64,000 bases of DNA from Metellina segmentata (GCA_947359465.1 OX375882.1:50659509-50723508), one strand, 5' to 3'; positions 1-10,856 are shown, numbered from the stretch's first letter. The notes: generated from the letters alone by a model not told the origin. Made by a program: numbers and translations.

Positions 1-163
1 TTGTTTCTGTTCGATTGTGCTCCCGAAAACTCGGCAAAAAAGTCGAAGGTACGTTTTTTTTTGTTTCATTTAGATGATGGAACCGAGTTCTATGGTGTCG
101 TTAGTGCAGGTTGAAACGTTGCTTGTTCATTTCAGCTCATTTGTGTTCGGTTGCAGTCATCAC
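1..163 (+). repeat. Dispersed repeat, copy 1 (pair with 3356-3503)
   Basis: This stretch resembles 3356-3503 along its length. Both run from a 'ctgttcga.tgtg' block through 'gtagatgatgga' or 'ttagatgatgga' to 'attgcttgttta/cattt.agct'. The two copies are diverged, and the left edge lies outside the window. No coding potential or element ends are visible, so its class is unknown. Confidence 0.5.
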
Positions 164-173
164 TGTGTTGCGT

Positions 174-632
174 GAGCCGCGGTAGCTCAGTCAGTAGAGC
201 GTCGGGCTCGCATCAGAAGGGTTGTGGGTTCTGTCCTCGGCGGAGCCTCCAATTCTGATGATTGCGAAATCGGCGCTTCGACCTGGCTAAAGACCGTCGT
301 GTTCACTAATGGTGACTGGGGCACGTTAAATAGGTCGTGGTCACAATGTTCCCCATGTTCCCATACCAAATCAATACCTCTGGGGGTACCTGATCAGGGG
401 GTTATCGGCCTCTGATTGGGATCTAAATTACGATATGTGTGAGTGAATGGATGTATGAAAGGGACCTTCCTATAAAACGGATGTGTCATGTATGTCGAGC
501 AAAAGTCGGACTTCCTCCCAATGGAGCTCAATAACATGGAAGGCGCAACCCCCTAGCCTCTTGCCGTCTTCGACGGGCCTGGCACTCCTCCGGTCTGCCA
601 GTGTAGGCATAAGAAACAACAACAACAACAAT
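174..632 (+). mobile_element. tRNA-headed SINE with (CAA)n tail, copy 1 (SINE-C)
   Basis: The 5' end is tRNA-like. An A-box-like block (TAGCTCAGTCAGTAGAGC) starts near 183 and a B-box-like block (GGTTGTGGGTTC) near 220. An unrelated-looking body follows, and the element ends in a (CAA)n tail at 614-632. A second, nearly identical copy lies at 30011-30468. The flanks carry an imperfect 10-bp direct repeat, tgtgttgCgt at 164-173 and tgtgttgTgt at 633-642, consistent with LINE-machinery insertion. The middle of the body (about 273-350) shares two long exact words with the other SINE families in the window. ORFs here on both strands are by-products of the element. Confidence 0.85.
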
Positions 633-642
633 TGTGTTGTGT

Positions 643-1043
643 CATTTCTCATCAAGTCTACATCTTCTAGGCCGTAGACAAGAGCTGCAAAATATGGCGA
701 TTTTGTTGCGGCATATACACTCATGTCCATAAATGGAGGATAATTCCATCTCCAGCAAATAAAGATTCAGAAACAAAGCAAAACGTGACTTATTCATAAA
801 GCCCATTTATTAAACAAAAGATACAGAACAAAAAAGATGGTGTATGTATGATACCATTCATTAAAACTACGATTTTTGCTCATTGGGGAGCAATTACAAA
901 AAAAATATCGACCTTAAAAAAACTTAACATGACATGGTTGGTATGGTGGTTAATACATTGCACGTCTCCCAGACGATGAAATACAGTCCGTACAATATGT
1001 GATCACAAGGTCTACACCGAATACCTTTACCAAATACCTTTAT
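643..1043. other. Unassigned AT-rich sequence
   Basis: No ORF, RNA gene or complete repeat was recognised. A short block near 717-735 resembles the start of a Tc1-type terminal repeat, but it has no partner. Confidence 0.4.
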
Positions 1044-1130
1044 GAAAGGTATTTTCTGTCAAGCTAAACGTAACTGGCAGTAATGTTTCTGCGGCGAACG
1101 TGTTTTATGTACTATTTCCAATGTAACGTC
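1044..1130 (+). repeat. Fragment of dispersed repeat family X
   Basis: The block 'tgtcaagctaaacgta' followed by 'gtaatgtttctgcggcgaacgtg' matches 4917-5040 and 27700-27780. The fragment stops where the SINE at 1131 begins. The family is described at 26495-27190. Confidence 0.45.
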
Positions 1131-1764
1131 GCCGATTAACCGGTCTTGTGGTTTAGGTGGTACCCTCTCGGTCGGAAGGTTTCAGTTTCGAATCCGGGTC
1201 AGTGCATGGATATTTGTAAGCGTATTGTATAGAGGCGGCTGGTGCAACTTAAATCTGTCATGGCCGAAAGTCCTCACGTTGGGTTAGTGTGGTAGTTTGG
1301 AGAGTGGGGTGCCTGCTCAGGTGTTGCCTCGTCATCTGACCGTGGTTCAAAATTACGAGCCGTTGTCCTCGGATCTTTCACTTTGGATTTTATCTAGGAA
1401 ATGTCAGCCCAGTTGGAAGAGTATCATATTTGAAACCGGAGGGTTGCGAGTTTGAATCCAGCCAAAGACCGTCGTGTACAAAGGAGGCTGATGCATGTTA
1501 AATAGGTCGTGGCCTCAAATGTCCTCACGTTGGCCTGGATTGAAAGTTTGGAGAGTGCGGTGTCAGCTCAAGGTCTCGTAATCGTGATCCAAAATAACGT
1601 GGATTTTGTCCTAGAATATTTCCCTTTGGTATTGATCCCATACAGTCGCTAATAACCCGTTATGTTGCTCCAGGGTGATGATAATTGAACTACCTACCCA
1701 AAATTGTCAATCGCTCTTTGAGTTGCTCCCCAATGGGACGTTAATTAAAATAAATACTTACCAA
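1131..1764 (+). mobile_element. SINE-B copy interrupted by a younger SINE
   Basis: The tRNA-like head starts at 1131 ('gccgattaaccggtct') and has a B box (GTTTCGAATCC) at about 1187. The common SINE body follows up to about 1400. The 3' end resumes at about 1708 ('aatcgctctttgagttgctcc') and finishes with 'gacgttaattaaaata..tacttacc' at 1738-1762. The gap is filled by another SINE at 1407-1700. Joined, the two parts follow the same order as the full-length copy at 4508-4838. Confidence 0.8.
1407..1700 (+). mobile_element. SINE-A inserted inside SINE-B
   Basis: The head is 'gcccagttgg..' (A-box-like) and the B box is GAGTTTGAATCC at about 1447. The element continues through the shared core (AAAGACCGTCGTGT, GTTAAATAGGTCGTGG) and body to the tail 'ctacctaccc'. 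It splits the SINE-B element that spans 1131-1764. The likely TSD is aaatgtca on the left (1399-1406) and aattgtca on the right (about 1702-1709), with one mismatch. Confidence 0.8.
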
Positions 1765-1795
1765 ACGTAACGTCACGGTCTGTTTTTTTAAAAAA

Positions 1796-3025
1796 CAAAG
1801 GGCATTTCATAAAAACTGAGAGTGAATTTTTTTACGTAGTGGCAACACCGCGAAACTAAAAAATAAAAGTGCAGGCTATTTTTTCAAACTGTTAACTGTA
1901 CAATTATAAATATTCTAAACGAAGCAGACGATTTTATTTTACTAGTTTCGTGCTTGCTTAAAGAACTGTTTTTATTTGCCATACAGAAATGGAGGTGAGT
2001 GATTGAAAGTTAAAATTTCTAAATGCGTTTTGCCATAAAATGTTGCTATTGTTTGGGCAAAACAGCTCCAGAAACAGTTAAGTTAATGAAAGAAGCTTAC
2101 AAAGACAAATGTTTTGGTGAGTACGATTTTTAGATGGCATGGTGATTTAAAAAAAGAACGTTTGTCTGCAGAACTGGCTCCTAAGCCTGGCCGACCAGAA
2201 AGTGTTGTGAATGATCGAAATGTTAACGCTATGTGGACAATCTTGCAAGAAAATCGGCGAATGACAAGTATGGAGATTGTGGCATCAACTAACATTTCAA
2301 AAACGTCGATATTTCGATATTTACAGCTTCGTCATGTTTGTTCCAGATGGATCCCTCATCACCTTAAGAACAAATGCAAACAAGAATTCACCAATGTTTT
2401 GAATGGAAACAGATGTTTAAAATGATCCGAATTTCCTAAAGACTGGAATAGTAGGTGATAATTCTCCGCCTCCGAAAAAAATCCGACAAAACCAAATCTG
2501 CTGGAAAGGTCATGATGATTATTTTCTTTGATCATAAAGGTGTAATCTATCAGCATGCTGTATTTCCAAAAACTACTGTGAATGGTGAAGATTATATTTC
2601 ACTTTTGAAAATTTTGCGACATGAACTGGTAGGGAATTGGATCTTACATCACGATAATGCTCGCCCGCATGTCGCTATTTCTGTGTTCAGCAATATCTTA
2701 GTAAATGCAATATTAAATTCATGACATATCCCCCTTACAGTCCTGATCTCGCACCAAGCGATTTCTGTTTGTTTCCGACGTTGAAGGAGAAGCTCCGTGG
2801 TAGAAAATTTAATACAGATTCTGAAGTTATTTCAGTAGTACCGGGTTCTTTGAAGCAGCTTCCAGAAAAAAGCTTCTCTACTTGTTTTGAAAAGTGGTTT
2901 GAACGATGGGACCGTTGCATATCATCTGAGAGAAGGTATTTTGAAAAAGAATGACGCATGTTTTCTGTAAATGTATTTCTTGATTTTTTATGATTTTACT
3001 CTCAGTTTTTATGGAACGCCCTTTG
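1796..3025 (+). mobile_element. mariner element, copy 1
   Basis: The terminal inverted repeats are about 28 bp: 'caaagggcatttcataaaa' at 1796 and the reverse complement of 'tttttatggaacgcccttt' ending at 3025. The right flank is TA. The left TA appears mutated to AA. Internal sequence is homologous throughout to 54196-55525. It contains a degenerate mariner transposase. Confidence 0.9.
1989..2954 (+). pseudogene. mariner transposase (DD34D), inactive
   Basis: This would have been the DDE/D transposase that cuts and pastes the surrounding element. The N-terminal helix-turn-helix region is readable at 2114-2330 (GDLKKERLSAELAPKPGRPE). The catalytic centre is only partly present. The second Asp sits in HHDNARPH (codon 2653-2655) and the third in YSPDLAPSDF (codon 2759-2761). 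Compared with the copy at 54.4 kb, about 65 bp are missing near 2447, which removes the first catalytic Asp and its TDDE context. A one-base insertion between the second and third Asp ('tctgtgttcag' against 'tctgttcag') shifts the frame. Several stop codons occur near the N-terminus. It cannot encode a working enzyme. Confidence 0.88.
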
Positions 3026-3355
3026 TAATTTCAGCATGTCGCTAAAAGCAATTTCTAAAGAGAAAGGTAATGGAATCAACGTCACGCTGCAACACACAAG
3101 ATCTAATGGCGAAATCGAAGGAAGGGCCGCGGCAGTCTGCTAGGAAGTGAATTATGTTCTGTTCTGCCAGTTGCAATCCAATCTCGAACTTGGATGGGAA
3201 TGTGTAATAGGGAATCGCGTTCCGTTCCCTGTTCTTATTTACTAACGCGCTTTTGAATCGATGCGTAAGAGCGTTTCACCGTTACGGTCTGATCCTGCTT
3301 TATGACTTTGTTACGACACGGGAGGAAAAAAAGGGCAGCCGAGAGTGAGAGTTCG
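3026..3355. other. Unassigned sequence
   Basis: No ORF or known repeat was recognised between the mariner and the dispersed repeat at 3356. Confidence 0.4.
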
Positions 3356-3503
3356 AATTGTATCTGTTCGACTGTGGCCAGGAAAAATTTGAGAGTAAGT
3401 ACGATTTTTTTCATGTAGATGATGGAAATATGTTCTATAGTTACGTTAATGCAATTTGAAATATTGCTTGTTTATTTTAGCTTTTGTGCCTCTGGTTTTC
3501 GAT
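3356..3503 (+). repeat. Dispersed repeat, copy 2 (pair with 1-163)
   Basis: This is a diverged copy of the first 163 bases of the window, with the same block order. Its class is unknown. Confidence 0.5.
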
Positions 3504-3884
3504 AGTACCAAAACGAATACAGACTAGCAGAAATCGATAATTTGAAGCTATTTATGGTTGTCGTTAACGGAGCAATAATCATTTCAGAAACAAGAAAATA
3601 TAATTTATTTCAGTGTGGCAATCAACAATGATAAATACTAAAAATATAAATGGTTTAACGTTACAGCACTTGAACTTTAAAGAAAAGATAACGTTAGAGT
3701 AGTCTTCAATAACCCGTTGTTTTGTTCCAGTATTATGTTAATTAAAATACCTACCTACTCACCTAAATGAAAAGAAGCAGCACGGGTACGTGGGACTTTA
3801 TATGCAGTTTAACGGAGAGCTGTTGGACGAAGCTGCGAACGTGCTTAATATCGCTTAACGATGTTGCCACAATAATTGTGAAAG
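3504..3884. other. Unassigned sequence
   Basis: AT-rich, with no ORF or repeat recognised. Confidence 0.4.
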
Positions 3885-4413
3885 AGTAACGGATTAGCAA
3901 CCTGAAGGTTGCGAGTTCGAATTCAACCAATAATTAGTAATTTTTGGTAATTTGTAATTAACGTCGTACTAGAGCAACACGACGTTCCAGGATCAATACC
4001 CTAATTGAAAGATCAGAAGACAACACCACGTAATTCTTAACCTCGTAATTCTTAACGTTCGTAACGAGGCAACACCTGAGCTGCCTCCCCACTCTCCAAA
4101 CTTTCACACGAAACCAACGTGAAGAGTTTCGGCCAAGACAGATTTTTAATCGAATTCAACCAAAGACTGTCGTGTACAAAAGGGGGCTAGTGCACGGTAA
4201 ATCTGTTGTGACCTCAAATGTCCTCACGTTGGCATGGAGTGGAAGTTTGAAGAGTGCCAACTCATGTGTTGTTCTCGTCATCTGACCGTGGTTCAAAATT
4301 ACGAGGTGTTGTCCTCGGATCTTTCCCTTGAGGGACTGATCCCGGACCGTCGTCAATAGCCCGTTGTGTTGCTCTAGTACGTCGTTAACTAAAAACTACC
4401 AATTACCAATTAC
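3885..4413 (+). mobile_element. SINE-A copy split by an inverted SINE
   Basis: The head (B box GAGTTCGAATTC at about 3913) runs into 'aaccaa' at 3930, and the sequence resumes at 4150. It then reads through the core, the body and the tail with repeated 'aattacc' units ending about 4413. The host copy is otherwise complete from the head onward. The interruption is the inverted SINE at 3931-4149. Confidence 0.85.
3931..4149 (-). mobile_element. 5'-truncated SINE with perfect 14-bp TSD
   Basis: Read on the minus strand, this is SINE body and tail without the tRNA head. It is flanked by a perfect 14-bp direct repeat, TCGAATTCAACCAA, at 3917-3930 and 4150-4163. The 5' truncation plus a long TSD are hallmarks of target-primed reverse transcription. 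The tail contains 'aattac'-type units. Confidence 0.9.
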
Positions 4414-4418
4414 CGAAG

Positions 4419-4507
4419 ATATTTTCGGATGGGATTGGTCCCGGACCATCGCCGGCAGCCCGTTGTGTTTCTCCAGTGCGACGTTGATTCAAATACCCAC
4501 CAGTTAT
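4419..4507 (+). mobile_element. SINE 3' fragment
   Basis: Only the last part of the shared SINE body is present ('gggattggtcccggacc ... gcgacgttgattcaaatacccacc'). Its 3' end served as the insertion target of the full-length SINE that follows. Confidence 0.75.
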
Positions 4508-4838
4508 GGTAATTGGTAATTTTTAGTTAACGTCGTACTCGAGCAACACAACGGACTATTGACGACGGTCCGTGATCAATCCCTTAAGGGAAAGTTCCGA
4601 GGACAACACCTCGTAATTTTGAACCACGTTCAGATGACGAAGCAACACCTGAGTTGACACCACACTCTGCAAACTTCCATACCAACCCAACGTGAGGACT
4701 TTCGGTCACGACAGATTTAAGGTGCATCAGCCGCCTCTACACCATACGTTTACAAACATCCATGCCCGGACCCGGTTTCGAACCAGGAACCTTCCGATCT
4801 AGAGGCTAACACCTAAACCACTATATCGATTAGTCGGC
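4508..4838 (-). mobile_element. Full-length SINE-B with perfect 12-bp TSD
   Basis: This is the reference copy for the family. It is flanked by CCCACCAGTTAT at 4496-4507 and 4839-4850. On the minus strand it starts GGCCGACTAATCGATATAGT, carries the B box GGTTCGAAACC, then the core and body, and ends in 'taattggtaatt'-type tail units. Length is 331 bp. The head differs from the 'gcccagttgg' head of the SINE-A copies, but the body from 'ctgatgcacc' onward is the same. It has no coding capacity and would depend on a LINE for mobility. Confidence 0.92.
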
Positions 4839-4916
4839 CCCACCAGTTATCATTATGCTTCAAAATTAAGCTGAGTAGGTTGTAGACTAGTGTGAAAATG
4901 CAGGATTTTTGTATCA

Positions 4917-5040
4917 GAAAAAAAAAATGCTTTATGCGATCCATTTTTTGTCAATCTAATGTAGGTGGCGGTAGTGTTTCTGCGGTGAACCGTGCTTCAT
5001 GTACTTTTCCTCATCGACATTTAAATGATATATACGGAGC
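4917..5040 (+). repeat. Fragment of dispersed repeat family X
   Basis: 'gtaggtggcggtagtgtttctgcggtgaac' and the following sequence match 1044-1130 and 27700-27780. The small ORF across it (4892-5104) follows the repeat and is not considered a gene. Confidence 0.45.
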
Positions 5041-5127
5041 ATATGCCCGCAGCTCACTGTTCTTGCTTCCAGTTGCTCGGTTTAAAGATGTAAGTTTTCG
5101 CTAAAAAAAATATATATTTTTTTAAAA

Positions 5128-5328
5128 TTACGGCGGGCACTTGATTGCTAATCATAGGCCACTGCAAGGCCGGGAAGCGATGGTCATTTGTGAAGGGGCA
5201 CCCAATGGGCGACCATCACTACCCCTAACTAAGGACAGCACAATTACATCCATGCCTTGACCCCGGATTCGAACCAGGAACCATCCGATCCAGAGGCCAA
5301 CACCTTAACCACTAGACCGGTTGGTCGG
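5128..5328 (-). mobile_element. tRNA-headed SINE with a different body (SINE-B')
   Basis: On the minus strand the head is 'ccgaccaaccggtctagtgg', with A-box-like and B-box (GGTTCGAATCC) blocks and 'ggcatggatgtaattgtg' downstream. It is closely similar to the head of the 4508-4838 element. The rest ('ctgtccttagttagggg ... cggccttgcagtgg') is not the shared SINE body, so the same head is joined to another body. Confidence 0.7.
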
Positions 5329-5349
5329 TAAAAATATGAATCTTAAGCA

Positions 5350-5466
5350 ATTGATTGGTTAAGGACATTTGAGGTCATGATTGATTTAACGTGCACCAGC
5401 CCTCTTTGGATGGATTCAAACTCGCAACCCTTCGGTTACTAAATGCGTTACTTTTCCAACCGGGCC
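5350..5466 (-). mobile_element. SINE-A 5' fragment
   Basis: On the minus strand it reads 'gcccggttggaaaagtaacg', the B box GAGTTTGAATCC, then 'ggctggtgcacgttaaatc' and 'cctcaaatgtcc'. It is truncated before the body. Confidence 0.75.
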
Positions 5467-5840
5467 TACAGCGGATTGAAAATTTTTCTGATTTCTTGAA
5501 CGAATACGTAAAACTTGAATGTTTATGGTATATGGCTTCTTGAATAGTGGATAAACAATTGTTAATTTGGAATTGTTTAAACTTGAAAATTGATAACCTG
5601 AAATTTTTGTCAAGTTCCTTAATTATGTTGACTGATGCCCTTCAGTTCTATTGTAATTTTTTAAAAACTCAAAAATAAATGTATAATAGTATCTTCGAGA
5701 TGTGAAGGTCCGAATGATTAATTATACATTGAAATGGAATTTATATTATCAAACAATAAACCTTAAAAGTGGAGTCTCCCAATGAACAAATAAATTAAAT
5801 CTTTTGCGATATGTTAGTCACTTAAGTTAAGTAGCAATTT
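5467..5840. other. Unassigned AT-rich sequence
   Basis: No feature was recognised. Confidence 0.4.
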
Positions 5841-6416
5841 TGAACTGTATAAACGTCTGTTCCTTTAAATTATCAATAACACTAATGCTCAAGTAATACA
5901 ATGCAGCAAACATGATCGATGAGCAAATATATATTAATCAAATTCATTTTTTTCGTCTATAATGATAACATGCGAATTAGTTATGTACCTTTATTTTGAC
6001 GATCATAGCAGATTGAAATATTGTTACGATTGAACTGTATAAACGTCTGTTTCTTTAAATTACTAATAACACTAATGCTCAAGAAGTAGTGCAATGGAGC
6101 AAACATGATCAATGAGAAATTATACCAAAATCAAATTCAAATTTTTTAGTCTATCGTGATAACATTCGAATTAGTTATGTACTTTTATTTTGACAATCAA
6201 AGCAGATTGAAATATTGTTCCAATTGAACTGTATAAACGTCTGTTTCTTTAAATTATCAATAACACTAATGCTCAAGAAGTAGTACAATGCAGCAAACAT
6301 GATCAATGAGCAAATATACATTAATCAAACTCAAATTTTTTAGTCTATCATGATAACGCGAATTAGTTATGTACCTTTAGTTTTCCGATCAAAACAGATT
6401 GAAATATTGTTCCAAC
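5841..6416 (+). repeat. Three tandem units of about 190 bp
   Basis: The block 'tgaactgtataaacgtctgt' recurs at 5841, 6031 and 6225. Each is followed by the same sequence through 'aatgctcaag', 'aaacatgatc', 'ttagttatgtac' and 'gattgaaatattgtt'. Units are diverged by point changes and small indels. There is no reading frame. Confidence 0.88.
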
Positions 6417-6866
6417 TAAATGAATGAAACATTTCCCTCATACCGCAAGCTCATTTTAACCAACTTGGTCTTAACAAAATGATGTACCTTTCATAGACAG
6501 AAACTAAGCATATAATGTATTTCCAAAATAACAAACACTATGGATGCCTTAACATCGATATTTCTATCGATTTTCCACAGCCACTACTTTCTCCTCTTCC
6601 TCTTGTTCCCTCTCACTTTCTTCCCTCTTGAGAGAGGCTGGTCTGGGGGGAATTCAATTTATTCTCTTGAAACACTCCCGAAACAAATCGGTTGCAGCCT
6701 GCGGCCGGAGTCTATGAAACTAGTATTTGGATCATTTAACCAATTCTTAATTTCTGTGGCGGAAATTAAAGACCTAAATATATGTATGTGAGGAATTGTG
6801 GACCTTAGTGTAAAAAACATCGCAGACTGAACGGACCTCTGATACAACATACGAAGAACGATGCAC

Positions 6867-6868
<2 letters not shown>
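6417..6868. other. Unassigned sequence
   Basis: No gene or repeat was recognised. It ends at the long (AT)n tract. Confidence 0.4.
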
Positions 6869-7984
<1,116 letters not shown>

Positions 7985-8256
7985 TTTGGAAATCGTCCCA
8001 TAATTCTGTATTGAAACAACACAGTTTATTAGTTCGTTTTGCAAGCGATTCCTTAAGCAGACATTATCTATCATGATTGTGTGGAGTATATATGTTCTAG
8101 ATTCTGTTCACAAGAACCTAGAGCCAGCAATTCTGCCTCCGATCTCTCAACCTTCCATTTACCACGATATTCTGAAATGAAACAGTCTGTTAGCTCGTTT
8201 AGCTCCTTATACAGACATTATCCTCCATGATTCTGTTGAATATATGTGTTCGAGGT
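7985..8256 (+). repeat. Diverged tandem duplication, about 153-bp period
   Basis: The blocks 'ttctgtattgaaacaacacagt..ttagttcgttt..cagacattatct.tcatgatt' and 'ttctgaaatgaaacagtctgt..tagctcgttta..cagacattatcctccatgatt' repeat once. Confidence 0.6.
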
Positions 8257-8261
8257 AAATG

Positions 8262-8435
8262 CGTAGTTAATTAACGTCAAAGTGGAGCAACAAAAGGGGC
8301 ATTTTCGACGGGTTGTGATCAACACTTAAGATACATGGATATAAAGATACAATGATAACCTCGCCTCTTCATTTTGAACCAAGGTCAGATGACGAGGTCA
8401 GACACTGAGCTTTTTTCCCCCACGATGCTTCACTC
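8262..8435 (-). mobile_element. SINE fragment (shared body and tail)
   Basis: The plus strand reads 'ttaattaacgtcaaagtggagcaaca', then 'gaaccaaggtcagatgacgagg'. This is the reverse complement of the SINE tail and 'cgtcatctgaccgtggttc' body block. It is diverged and lacks the head. Confidence 0.7.
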
Positions 8436-8509
8436 TTGACTGCTAAAGACAAGATAGGAGATTCCAAGGTCGTAGCCATTCATTGTATGATCCCACATAC
8501 AGAAATGGG

Positions 8510-8570
8510 AAAGGTAAGATAAGAGGATAATACTTTGTCCTTTTGAACCATGGTCAGAAGAAGCGTTTGT
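8510..8570 (-). mobile_element. Short SINE body fragment
   Basis: 'ttttgaaccatggtcagaagaagc' matches the reverse complement of the 'tctgaccgtggttcaaaat' block. This is a remnant only. Confidence 0.4.
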
Positions 8571-8739
8571 AATTCAATTCCTCCCAAACAAACTTTATTA
8601 TTTGTCTAAATATTGAATACATTTGGATACATCCAGACTTGTGTAGTTTAGTCTATATGGCCAGTCAATTTTTTTTAATCAAGTAAAGAGACATACAGAC
8701 TCAAGAAAAGTTATTCTAATACAGAAAAACAAATCCATG

Positions 8740-8812
8740 GTGGTCCTAGAAATCGAACCTGTGCTGCATTCAGCAAATTCACTAAGCCATGGCGGCTCCC
8801 CGAAAACACAGG
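8740..8812 (-). mobile_element. tRNA-like SINE head remnant
   Basis: On the minus strand it reads 'gccgccatggcttagtg' (A-box-like) followed by the B box GGTTCGATTTC. It is too degenerate for a tRNA gene, because the acceptor and anticodon stems do not form. A similar 'ggccgtcatggttcagtgg' block lies at 49830-49905. Confidence 0.45.
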
Positions 8813-9327
8813 TTTTACCTCTTTCTATCCGCGAATGATGGTGTTGATTTAAAGTAGACAGAAGATAATAGGCTCATAAGGTATGCATTTTCAAATATTC
8901 TTCATTCTGCATCAATGTACAGTAGTATTAAACTGCCATCCATTATAGAGAAATTTTTACTGAAATGTTATCATTACGGTTCTGGGAGAACATATAACAT
9001 GCAAGTACATATCATGTTATAATGGCGCACGTAAGACATGAAACCATCTACGTGTGCAATTGTTTTTGTAACATCCTTCATTTATAAGGTTTTATTTTGC
9101 TTAAACACAAACTACAGGAAGAAAAATGCCTGCTGTATTAAACAAAATTTGACGTATGTCGTCGTTTTGAAATGATTGACGTTATTTTTAATAAGCGGCA
9201 CGCTGAAGCTAGCCTTCGAGTTGTATGCCAAGTTGCGAAATAGATTAACAAGATAATATCACCCTCTATATTTATCATTATAGGAAAACCCTCATATTAA
9301 GTTCTCTCTCTTTCATTATAAATAATA
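8813..9327. other. Unassigned AT-rich sequence
   Basis: No feature was recognised. Confidence 0.4.
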
Positions 9328-10156
9328 CAGGGTGTTCTAAAAGTACTCGTACTCTAATTAAAAAAAATTATTTCCCGCGTTTTCTTAATTATTGAATTTT
9401 ATCATCTGCTTATAGTTTTATCGACTCTTTAATATTTATCGTTTGATTTTTTCCGCACTCAAACTGTGCGAAAATAAAGTTCCACGTCATTTTGTTCTTC
9501 ATTGCAAGATGACTTTATTACACATTCAGAGAATTGCGCTGTTTGAGGCTTATTTTGAATATAAATCATATGAAAGATGTAAAGAATTTTGGGGACATAA
9601 ATATTCAAGCGATGCAATACCGAGTAAAGATACGCTACATCAACTTTTTCGACGATTTGTTGCACTATTAGAAGTGAATGAACGAGACTCTTGGTTCCAA
9701 CAACACGTTGCGATCTGCCATACAAGTTATGAAACCATGGGCATGCTTCAAGATTTTTCTGGCGATCGACTCATCTAAAAGAAACCTTTGGCCACCTCTT
9801 TCGCTCATCTGCGCATCCCTGACTTTTTTCTGTGGGGATATGTAAAGAACAAAGTTAATGAAGATAATCAACAAACAATAGGCGATATGAAAATTGCCAT
9901 TTCTCAAAGGATACCAAGAAGTGACTCCCAACATCTTGATACGCGTTTCTAAAAATATGCGCAAACGACTTCAGCTTTGTCTCCAAGAAAAGGGCGGAAA
10001 TTTTGAACATTTACTATGAATATAAGTTAACATTTTTTTCCTACTTTATGTTAAAAGTGCTTTATACCATTGGCATAAATATAAGTGTTTTAAAGTTTTT
10101 TTTTTTTGTATAATAAATTCACGAATCTTCAGTACGGGAACTGTTAGGACACCCTT
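9328..10156 (+). mobile_element. mariner-superfamily element with DUF4817-type transposase remnant
   Basis: The terminal inverted repeats are about 26 bp: 'agggtgttctaaaagtactc' at 9329 and the reverse complement of 'gaactgttaggacaccct' ending near 10155. TA dinucleotides flank both ends (9326-9327 and 10157-10158). At about 830 bp it is shorter than an autonomous member, and the transposase inside is internally deleted. Confidence 0.82.
9508..10016 (+). pseudogene. DUF4817-type transposase, internally deleted
   Basis: The N-terminal part (from MTLLHIQRIALFEAYFEY at 9508) resembles the DUF4817 helix-turn-helix domain found in arthropod mariner-like proteins: residues like IPSKDTLHQLFRRF precede the linker. 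The frame then jumps to the catalytic region. WFQQHVAICHTSYET corresponds to the usual WFQQDGA.CHTA motif, so the catalytic Asp is replaced by His. After a stop, PDFFLWGYVKNKVNED continues as the C-terminal family motif. The region holding the first catalytic Asp is missing. Assignment rests on motif recognition without a search. Confidence 0.75.
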
Positions 10157-10184
10157 TATAAATGGTTTATTTTAACCCTCCAAG

Positions 10185-10385
10185 TATTTTCCACTAGGTA
10201 TCGCGTCCATCAAAGATCTAAGCAATTTTACTAATGACGAGATATCTCGCAACCATCAAGATAATACAGATTTTTTTTTGTATGATGACGATATCAGGAT
10301 CTCATAAATTTTCTTCAAGATCAGGTCAGTTTTTCTAACGACGATATACCACTCTCCAGACAACCAGGCCCTTTTCAAGGTGAAT
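10185..10385. repeat. Palindrome-bearing dispersed repeat (family Y)
   Basis: 'ccctccaagtattttccac' leads to 'aatgacgagatatctcgcaa' at 10233, then 'aagatcaggtcagttttt' and 'taacgacgatatacc'. These are degenerate copies of the GACGAGATATCTCGTC palindrome and its spacers, best seen at 45870-46080. Confidence 0.6.
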
Positions 10386-10534
10386 AACAATAATTATCAA
10401 CACATAAAGTAGTTTTTAACTTTTCTGTGGTAAAAATTTTACAATGACAATGAGTACCAATTTCAAAGTACCTCAATTCCTCCCTGGGTTTAATTATTTC
10501 TTCTGTGTCAGTAAAACCTTCATTGTGTGTGTCT

Positions 10535-10622
10535 GTTACTTGATATTGTATGTCTTGTGTCTAGCACAGCATGGCCAAATACTGCCCTAGCAACCGAAAA
10601 ACCCCAAAACCAACCAATCAAA
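10535..10622 (+). repeat. Dispersed repeat family Z
   Basis: 'ttacttgatattgtatgtcttg..ctagcacagcatggccaaata' ending in 'ccaaccaatcaaag' resembles 33929-34000, 34550-34612 and 48721-48790. Its class is unknown. Confidence 0.5.
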
Positions 10623-10856
10623 GTACCTCAAATGTCAAAATAATATTCCGAAGTTAAATGAAATAAAATAAGCAGAATGCCAATAAAAGAATATGAAAGT
10701 ATTCAAAAGTAATTTTTCGAACTTATCAAGCAGTAGTGAAAAGTATTAAAATCATATGCCTTTTTGATACGTGGGTAACATCTTAATCCGTACTGACAAA
10801 TGTATTTTATGGCCTAAGATGAGTTTATACATTTAAAGATTTATTGCTTGAATCTA

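Noticed and set aside
183..238. tRNA gene at a SINE head (also at 1131, 4765-4838, 5264-5328, 21285, 30019)
   Set aside because: A and B boxes are present, but the cloverleaf stems do not pair fully and the sequence continues as SINE.
717..735. Tc1-type terminal repeat start (tacactcatgtccataaat)
   Set aside because: There is no matching inverted end and no transposase nearby.
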